Of a stretch of DNA of 64,000 nt, positions 59,636 to 64,000 are shown piece by piece; position 1 is the stretch's first letter; each line of letters starts with the position of its first letter. The position numbers and the translations under genes were made by a program. Source of the DNA: Verticiella alkaliphila (lineage in GTDB: Bacteria > Pseudomonadota > Gammaproteobacteria > Burkholderiales > Burkholderiaceae_B); assembly GCF_018904615.1 (NCBI RefSeq), contig NZ_JADCNH010000015.1:29583-93582 (forward strand), given 5' to 3'. The notes beneath the pieces are model-generated. The model made no database searches. It was given only the letters and a program-made list of their open reading frames with translations, and had not been told where the DNA came from.

Positions 59636-59878
59636 ATGGATGTGAAAACCGTCGTGCTGTCGGCCCGACAGACGGAGTGCCTGTGGTGGGCCTCGCTGGG
59701 CAAGACCGCCAAGGAGACAGCCCTCATTCTCGGAGTGACGGAACGCACTGTCAACTTTCACCTCTATACCGCCTTTGGCAAACTGAATGTGCACAGCAAG
59801 AATGCTGCGGTGGCCAAGGCCGTGCGCTTCAACCTGCTGACCGAAGCGCCGGCTACTGCATCCGTACGGAATCGATGA
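59636..59878 (+). CDS. Stand-alone LuxR-type helix-turn-helix protein
   Basis: This 80-residue protein consists almost entirely of a LuxR/FixJ-type DNA-binding domain: LSARQTECLWWASLGKTAKE, then TALILGVTERTVNFHLYTAF. There is no sensory or receiver domain, so it may be a truncated descendant of a solo regulator or a genuine small regulator. GGAGAGAGGG immediately precedes the ATG. Its target is unknown; it is divergent from gshB and its 3' end overlaps the lipoprotein gene on the other strand by 26 bases. Confidence 0.75.
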   Translation: MDVKTVVLSARQTECLWWASLGKTAKETALILGVTERTVNFHLYTAFGKLNVHSKNAAVAKAVRFNLLTEAPATASVRNR

Positions 59879-60413
59879 AGGTCCGGGCGGTCTCCTCGGA
59901 CAGCGCCCGGCGCGGGCCGAGGGCTGCCACTTCGATCAGGCGGTCCCCGACCAGAACCACCCGGGCCAGCAGCCAGGCTGGCTCGCCGTTGGGGCTGCCG
60001 GAGAATTCGAGCTCGTGCGCGGGAACGGGCGGACGCGTGCCATGCCCTGCCGCGCGAATCTGCACGTCGCGCCGGGTGCGCTCGGTGGCTTGCAGGTTGC
60101 GGGCAAGGCCGTCTTCGAGCGCGGCGCGATAGCGGTCGCGGTCAGCGGCGTCGATCGCCGCAGGCAGGACGATATGGCCCACGGCGAAAATCGCGCCATC
60201 GACTTGTGCCGTGGTGAGGGTGAACGGTGCGCTGCTGCCCGCCACGGGCAGGGTGCGCGTTTCCGTCTGGGGACGCGCCGGGAAGGCGACGATCACGACG
60301 CCATCGGCGGCTGGCATTTCGCGCCAGTTGAGGGCCGGCGTACAGGCGCCCGCGAGGCCGCTGGCCACGAGCGCCAGGGCCAGCAGTCCGCGGCGGCGCG
60401 TGATGTTACACAT
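59853..60413 (-). CDS. Putative lipoprotein of unknown function
   Basis: This 186-residue protein has an N-terminal signal (RRRGLLALALVASGLAGACT) ending in a likely lipidated Cys. The mature part is small and beta-rich (VVIVAFPARPQTETRTLPV, EPAWLLARVVLVGDRLIEVA), with a C-terminal RTFIDSVRM. I do not recognise the family. It is divergent from the alpha/beta hydrolase gene and convergent with the short LuxR gene, overlapping it at the 3' end. Confidence 0.65.
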   Translation of the reverse strand: MCNITRRRGLLALALVASGLAGACTPALNWREMPAADGVVIVAFPARPQTETRTLPVAGSSAPFTLTTAQVDGAIFAVGHIVLPAAIDAADRDRYRAALEDGLARNLQATERTRRDVQIRAAGHGTRPPVPAHELEFSGSPNGEPAWLLARVVLVGDRLIEVAALGPRRALSEETARTFIDSVRMQ

Positions 60414-60500
60414 GATTTGTCCCCCAACCGGGTGTGCGTGCGCGACAATCGCTCCCGCCGCGCGGGCACCCTCGCCCGCCTTCCTGCACGGAGTGTTCGA

Positions 60501-61330
60501 TTGTCGCCGATTTCCATGATCCCCGCCCTGGATGGGACGCTCCTCGCGAGCTACCGCTGGGCCCTGCCGGCCGGCATGGAGCGCGGACGCGGTGTGTATC
60601 TGCTGCATGGACTGAGCGAGTACGCCGGCCGCTACGAGCACGTGGCCGACTGGCTCAATGCCCGGGGCTGGGACGTGGCTTCGCATGATCACCGCGGCCA
60701 CGGCCGCTCCAAGGGCCGGCGCGCGTCGCTGCGTCGCAGTGACGACCTCATCGCGGACGCCGAGCAGCAGATCGCTGCCTATGCCGAGGTGCTTGGCGCG
60801 CCGCCGGTGGTGCTGGGCCACAGCATGGGCGGGCTGGTGGCCGCACACGTGGCGCTGCGCGGCAAGGTCGAGATCGCCGGTCTTGTGCTGTGCAGCCCGG
60901 CCCTGCGCATCGTGGTCAACGGAATGCAGCGCGCCGCGCTGCGCACCCTCCGGGTCGTGGCGCCCAGCCTGCCCGTGCCCAACAACAACCGTCGCGCCAA
61001 GCTTTCGCACGACCAGGCCGTGACCGACGCCTACGCCACCGACCCGCTCGTCAACCGGGTGGTCACGGCGCGTCTGGCTGCGTTCCTGGCGGATTACGGG
61101 CCGAAGGCCATTGCCCACGCCGGCGATTTGCGGGTGCGCACCTGATGATGGTGGCAGGTGCGGACACCTTGGTGGACAACGCCGGCAGCCGCGCCTTTGC
61201 CGATGCCGCGCCGCCGGGACGCCTGGCCATGCGCTGGTATGACCAGGCCTGGCACGAGATCCTCAACGAGACGCCCGCCATCTCGGCGCCCGCCTACGCC
61301 GATCTGGACACCTGGCTGACGGAAATCTGA
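60501..61330 (+). pseudogene. Alpha/beta hydrolase (monoacylglycerol-lipase-like), single-base frameshift as written
   Basis: The protein has the hydrolase block VYLLHGLSEYAGRYEHVADW, then DHRGHGRSKGRR, and the nucleophile elbow VVLGHSMGGLVAAHVA. The frame breaks near 61140 (GDLRVRT then stop) and resumes as MMVAGADTLVDNAGSRAF, which holds the catalytic Asp, with the catalytic His in DQAWHEILNE. One extra C would restore 276 residues. This looks like a lysophospholipase or monoacylglycerol lipase. The TTG start is chosen for GGAG upstream; the ATG at 60516 is an alternative. Confidence 0.75.
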
Positions 61331-61348
61331 AGCGGGTGCAGAATGCGC

Positions 61349-61354
61349 TATAAA
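61349..61354 (+). promoter_or_regulatory. Candidate -10 element upstream of gshA
   Basis: TATAAA lies within the small dyad GCGCTATAAAGCGC about 50 bases before gshA. The -35 match is weak, so this is only a tentative promoter. Confidence 0.3.
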
Positions 61355-61403
61355 GCGCCATCCGCCAGCGCGTCGCGCTGGCTTTGTGCGTGAAGGAATC
61401 CGC

Positions 61404-62978
61404 TTGAACGACCCGCTAGCCCAACGCCTGGCCTTGTTGTCCCGACCGGAGTCCGCCAGGCTACTCGCCGGCGGACTGCAGGGTGTCGAAAAGGAAAGCC
61501 TGCGCGTGCGCCCTGATGGCACGCTTGCCCCCACCCCGCATCCGCCGGCCCTGGGCTCTGCCCTCACCCACCCCAGCATCACCACGGACTACGCCGAGGC
61601 GCTGCTCGAGTTCGTCACGGGCACGCATGGCGACGCCGATGCCCTAGTCGGGCAGCTGCGCGACATTCATCGCTTCGTGTATTCGGAATTGGGCGACGAG
61701 CTCCTCTGGAATCAGTCGATGCCCTGCCCGCTCCCGCCGGAGCCGGACATCGCCATCGGCTGGTATGGCACGTCCAACAGCGGCATGCTCAAGCACGTCT
61801 ATCGACGCGGCCTGGCGTTGCGCTACGGCAAGGCCATGCAGTGCATCGCCGGGATCCATTACAACTTCTCGCTCGCCCCGGGTGTGTGGGATGCGCTGGC
61901 CGAGCCCGGCGATACGCGTGACGCGCAAACGCGGCAGTCCGAAGGCTACATCGGGCTGATCCGCAACTTCAGCCGGTTCAGCTGGCTGCTCATGTATCTC
62001 TTCGGGGCGTCGCCCGCGCTGTCGGCGGACTTCCTGCGTGGGCGCGAGCACGGCCTGCAGTCGCTGGGCGAGGACACGCTCTACCTGCCGTGGGCCACGA
62101 GCTTGCGCATGAGCGACCTGGGCTACCAGAACCAGGCACAGTCCGGGCTGCGCCCGTGCTACACGGATCTGGATTCCTACCTGAAGAATCTCTATCACGC
62201 GGTCAATCAGCCGTGGCCTGCGTACGAGCGCATCGGCACGCATCAGAATGGCGAATGGGTGCAGCTGAGCACCCACATCCTGCAGATCGAGAACGAGTAC
62301 TACTCGAGCATCCGGCCCAAGCGGGTGGCGCGGCGTGGCGAGCGGCCCTTGCGCGCGCTGCAGGAGCGCGGCGTGCAGTATGTGGAAGTGCGTTGTCTGG
62401 ACATCGACCCCTTCGAGCCCACGGGCATCAGCGCCGAGACCTGCCGCTTTCTCAACGCCTTCCTGCTGCTGTGTGCCATCGAGCCCAGCCCGCTGCTGCC
62501 GCAAGGCGGCTGGTGTGCGCAGAGTGCGGCCAATTTCGCCGCGGTGGTCAAGGAAGGCCGCAAGCCGGGACTCGCCCTGTTGCGCCAGGGCGAATCGGTG
62601 CCCCTCACCACCTGGGCGCATGACCTGCTCGACCAGATCGGCCGGTGTGCCGAGGCCATCGATGCGGTCGTGGGCGGCACGGGCCATGCGCAGGCGGTGC
62701 AGGCACAGCGCGCCAAGGTCGACGATGCCGAGAAGACGCCGTCGGCCCGCGTGCTGGCCGGGCTGCGCGAAACGGGACAATCCTTCGAGGCGTACTTCCT
62801 GGGGCTGGGCAAGGCGCACGCCCAGGCGTTGCGCGCCGAGCCCTTGTCAGCCGAGACGCGCGCGGCGTTCGAGGCTGCACGCCAGGCGTCGGTGAGCGAG
62901 CAGGCCGAACTCGAACAGACCCAATCCGGGGATTTCGATGCCTATGTGCAGGCGTATCACGCGAGCCTGAGCGACTGA
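61404..62978 (+). CDS. gshA: Glutamate-cysteine ligase
   Basis: This enzyme of about 524 residues joins glutamate and cysteine, the first step of glutathione synthesis. It is of the proteobacterial GshA family, with [15 protein letters not shown] near the N-terminus, the central [15 protein letters not shown] and [17 protein letters not shown], and a long C-terminal helical region. The TTG giving [12 protein letters not shown] is chosen because AAGGA lies just before it; a GTG further upstream lies before that site. Length and motifs are normal. Confidence 0.95.
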   Translation: MNDPLAQRLALLSRPESARLLAGGLQGVEKESLRVRPDGTLAPTPHPPALGSALTHPSITTDYAEALLEFVTGTHGDADALVGQLRDIHRFVYSELGDELLWNQSMPCPLPPEPDIAIGWYGTSNSGMLKHVYRRGLALRYGKAMQCIAGIHYNFSLAPGVWDALAEPGDTRDAQTRQSEGYIGLIRNFSRFSWLLMYLFGASPALSADFLRGREHGLQSLGEDTLYLPWATSLRMSDLGYQNQAQSGLRPCYTDLDSYLKNLYHAVNQPWPAYERIGTHQNGEWVQLSTHILQIENEYYSSIRPKRVARRGERPLRALQERGVQYVEVRCLDIDPFEPTGISAETCRFLNAFLLLCAIEPSPLLPQGGWCAQSAANFAAVVKEGRKPGLALLRQGESVPLTTWAHDLLDQIGRCAEAIDAVVGGTGHAQAVQAQRAKVDDAEKTPSARVLAGLRETGQSFEAYFLGLGKAHAQALRAEPLSAETRAAFEAARQASVSEQAELEQTQSGDFDAYVQAYHASLSD

Positions 62979-63010
62979 GCGCGGGTCGCGGCCATGGCGC
63001 CGCGCGCCTG

Positions 63011-63049
63011 CAACGAAAAGGGGTTGGCGCCTTGCGGTGCCAACCCCTT
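63011..63049 (-). terminator. Rho-independent terminator of the tRNA gene
   Basis: AAGGGGTTGGC and GCCAACCCCTT form an 11-bp stem. On the minus strand the stem is followed by TTTTCGTTG. It lies about nine bases beyond the tRNA 3' end. Confidence 0.8.
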
Positions 63050-63057
63050 GGTATTCG

Positions 63058-63133
63058 TGGCGCGCCCGGCTGGAATCGAACCAGCGACCCTTGGCTTCGG
63101 AGGCCAATACTCTATCCCCTGAGCTACGGGCGC
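63058..63133 (-). tRNA. tRNA-Arg (anticodon CCG)
   Basis: The 76-base minus-strand gene folds into a normal cloverleaf. The acceptor stem is GCGCCCG/CGGGCGC, the D-arm contains GGGGATAGAG, the anticodon stem TTGGC/GCCAA encloses loop CTCCGAA (anticodon CCG), and the T-arm contains GGTTCGATTCC. The CCA end is encoded. It would read CGG arginine codons. Confidence 0.97.
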
Positions 63134-63146
63134 GCTAAAGCGAGGC

Positions 63147-63152
63147 ATTGTA
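63147..63152 (-). promoter_or_regulatory. -10 element of the tRNA-Arg promoter
   Basis: On the minus strand TACAAT lies 13 bases before the tRNA 5' end. No good -35 box is visible. Confidence 0.4.
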
Positions 63153-63239
63153 TCCCACTTGGCCTGCAAGGGCATGAACCCGGGGTAAACCCAGGGTCCG
63201 TGCCCGCCTAGCGATGTTCTCCCGGAACGCGGTCCCGTT

Positions 63240-63245
63240 TATAAT
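63240..63245 (+). promoter_or_regulatory. Consensus -10 element upstream of the cytochrome c gene
   Basis: TATAAT is a perfect -10 box about 90 bases before the cytochrome start. The best -35 candidate 17 bases away (TTCTCC) is poor, so an activator may be needed. Confidence 0.45.
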
Positions 63246-63333
63246 CAGTTGTTTTTCTGTATCCGGGTATATCGCGCACAATAAGTCTTCACGCCAGCTC
63301 CTGGATTTCGTTCCACCCGCACGCAGGACCGCT

Positions 63334-64000
63334 ATGAGCAACGCGCAGGAAAATCATAACGAGCACCAGTCGCTCATCAAGACGCCCAAACAACTGATCA
63401 CGGTGGGAGTGCTGGCATTCATTCTGCCAGTCGTGATCATTCTCATGCTTGCGTACTACGTGGCGGGGGGCACCCGTACGTCGGAAGGTTCGCGTGCGCT
63501 CACGGCCGAGGCCACGGATGCCCGGATCGCCCCGGTGGCGGGCTTTGAGCTCGTGGATGCCAACGCGCCGCGCGAATTCATGACCGGCGAGGCCGTGTAC
63601 AAGCAAGTCTGTACGGCCTGTCATGCTACCGGCACGGCCGGTGCGCCGCGCACGGGCGACAAGGCCGCCTGGGCGCCGCTCATCGCGTCCGGGCTGGACG
63701 AGATGGTGAAGATCGCGATCCAGGGCAAGGGCGCGATGCCGCCCAAAGGTGGCGCGGCCAACCTGAGCGATTACGAAGTGGCGCGTGCCGTGGTGTACCT
63801 GGCCAACCAGGGCGGCGGCACGTTCGACGAGCCCGCGGCCCCCGCGCAGGAAGGCGAGCAGGCACCTGCGCAAGGGCAAGCTGCCGCACCAGCCACACCG
63901 GCCGCACCAGCCGCACCAGCCGCGCCTGCTGCTGCACCTGCCGCTGCCGCGTCGGCGCCCGCTGCGGCACCCCAGGCAGAAGCGCCTGCTGCTGCCGCCC
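63334..64000 (+). CDS. Membrane-anchored cytochrome c (C-terminal part beyond window)
   Basis: The visible 222 codons encode an N-terminal cytosolic tail, one membrane helix (LITVGVLAFILPVVIILMLA), and a periplasmic cytochrome c domain with the haem motif CTACH (EAVYKQVCTACHATG) and axial Met in KGAMPPKGG. A low-complexity Ala/Pro/Gln-rich segment follows and continues past the window end. A second cytochrome domain after such a linker is typical of cytochrome c5-like proteins in Burkholderiales, but it cannot be seen here. GCAGGA precedes the ATG. Confidence 0.88.
   Translation, partial: MSNAQENHNEHQSLIKTPKQLITVGVLAFILPVVIILMLAYYVAGGTRTSEGSRALTAEATDARIAPVAGFELVDANAPREFMTGEAVYKQVCTACHATGTAGAPRTGDKAAWAPLIASGLDEMVKIAIQGKGAMPPKGGAANLSDYEVARAVVYLANQGGGTFDEPAAPAQEGEQAPAQGQAAAPATPAAPAAPAAPAAAPAAAASAPAAAPQAEAPAAAA

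Overview
This window is a GC-rich chromosomal segment from a betaproteobacterium, most probably Burkholderiales (Alcaligenaceae/Bordetella-like). This rests on gene content and order only: atpIBEFHAGDC, mnmG-rsmG-parA-parB beside the replication origin, a Bug-type solute receptor, torF-like porin-glnK-amtB, and gshB-EIIA(Man)-ptsH-ptsI. Genes left of about 36 kb are mostly on the minus strand and genes right of about 40 kb mostly on the plus strand, as expected for leading-strand transcription away from an origin. Three exact and one degenerate parS site lie at 35.6-36.4 kb. A cluster of DnaA boxes marks a probable oriC at 39.6-40.7 kb.

Layout. 0-1.4 kb: 5' part of hemE and a Fis-type regulator with a receiver-like N-terminus. 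1.6-7.4 kb: a six-gene plus-strand operon (UbiA-type phosphoribosyltransferase, divergent-PAP2 protein, GtrA protein, DprE1-like oxidase, GT-C-like membrane glycosyltransferase, DprE2-like reductase). It resembles the mycobacterial route to polyprenyl-phosphoryl-D-arabinofuranose and is the most unusual locus here. 7.4-18.9 kb: accessory metabolism, with a YdeP-type molybdoenzyme, a lipoprotein hydrolase, a Bug receptor, a split AtuA pair with a divergent LysR, an XRE-cupin regulator divergent from a class II aldolase and a TRAP receptor, and a small lipoprotein. 19.0-26.7 kb: complete F-type ATP synthase operon. 26.7-31.1 kb: FMN- and FAD-dependent 2-hydroxyacid dehydrogenases with LysR and MarR regulators. 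31.1-35.5 kb: parB, parA, rsmG, mnmG.

35.5-40.8 kb: the parS cluster, a GntR regulator, a methionine-type aminotransferase and the putative oriC. 40.8-42.4 kb: ftsEX. 42.5-46.9 kb: a polar amino-acid ABC importer behind a sigma-54 promoter. 46.9-50.8 kb: LysR, flavin amine oxidase, comM. 51.5-54.3 kb: a textbook NtrC/sigma-54 promoter driving a TorF-type porin, glnK and amtB. 54.4-59.5 kb: metallophosphoesterase, ubiK, ptsI, ptsH, a mannose-type EIIA and gshB. 59.6-64.0 kb: a stand-alone LuxR-type DNA-binding protein, a lipoprotein, a hydrolase, gshA, tRNA-Arg(CCG) and a cytochrome c cut by the window edge.

Three genes (a TRAP receptor, atpA and an alpha/beta hydrolase) are each broken by one missing base in a short G or C run. 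Because atpA is among them and each gene regains a normal family length when one base is restored, sequence error is the simplest explanation. The nitrogen genes (ABC importer and glnK-amtB) share sigma-54 control, and the PTS proteins without a permease look like a regulatory phosphorelay.
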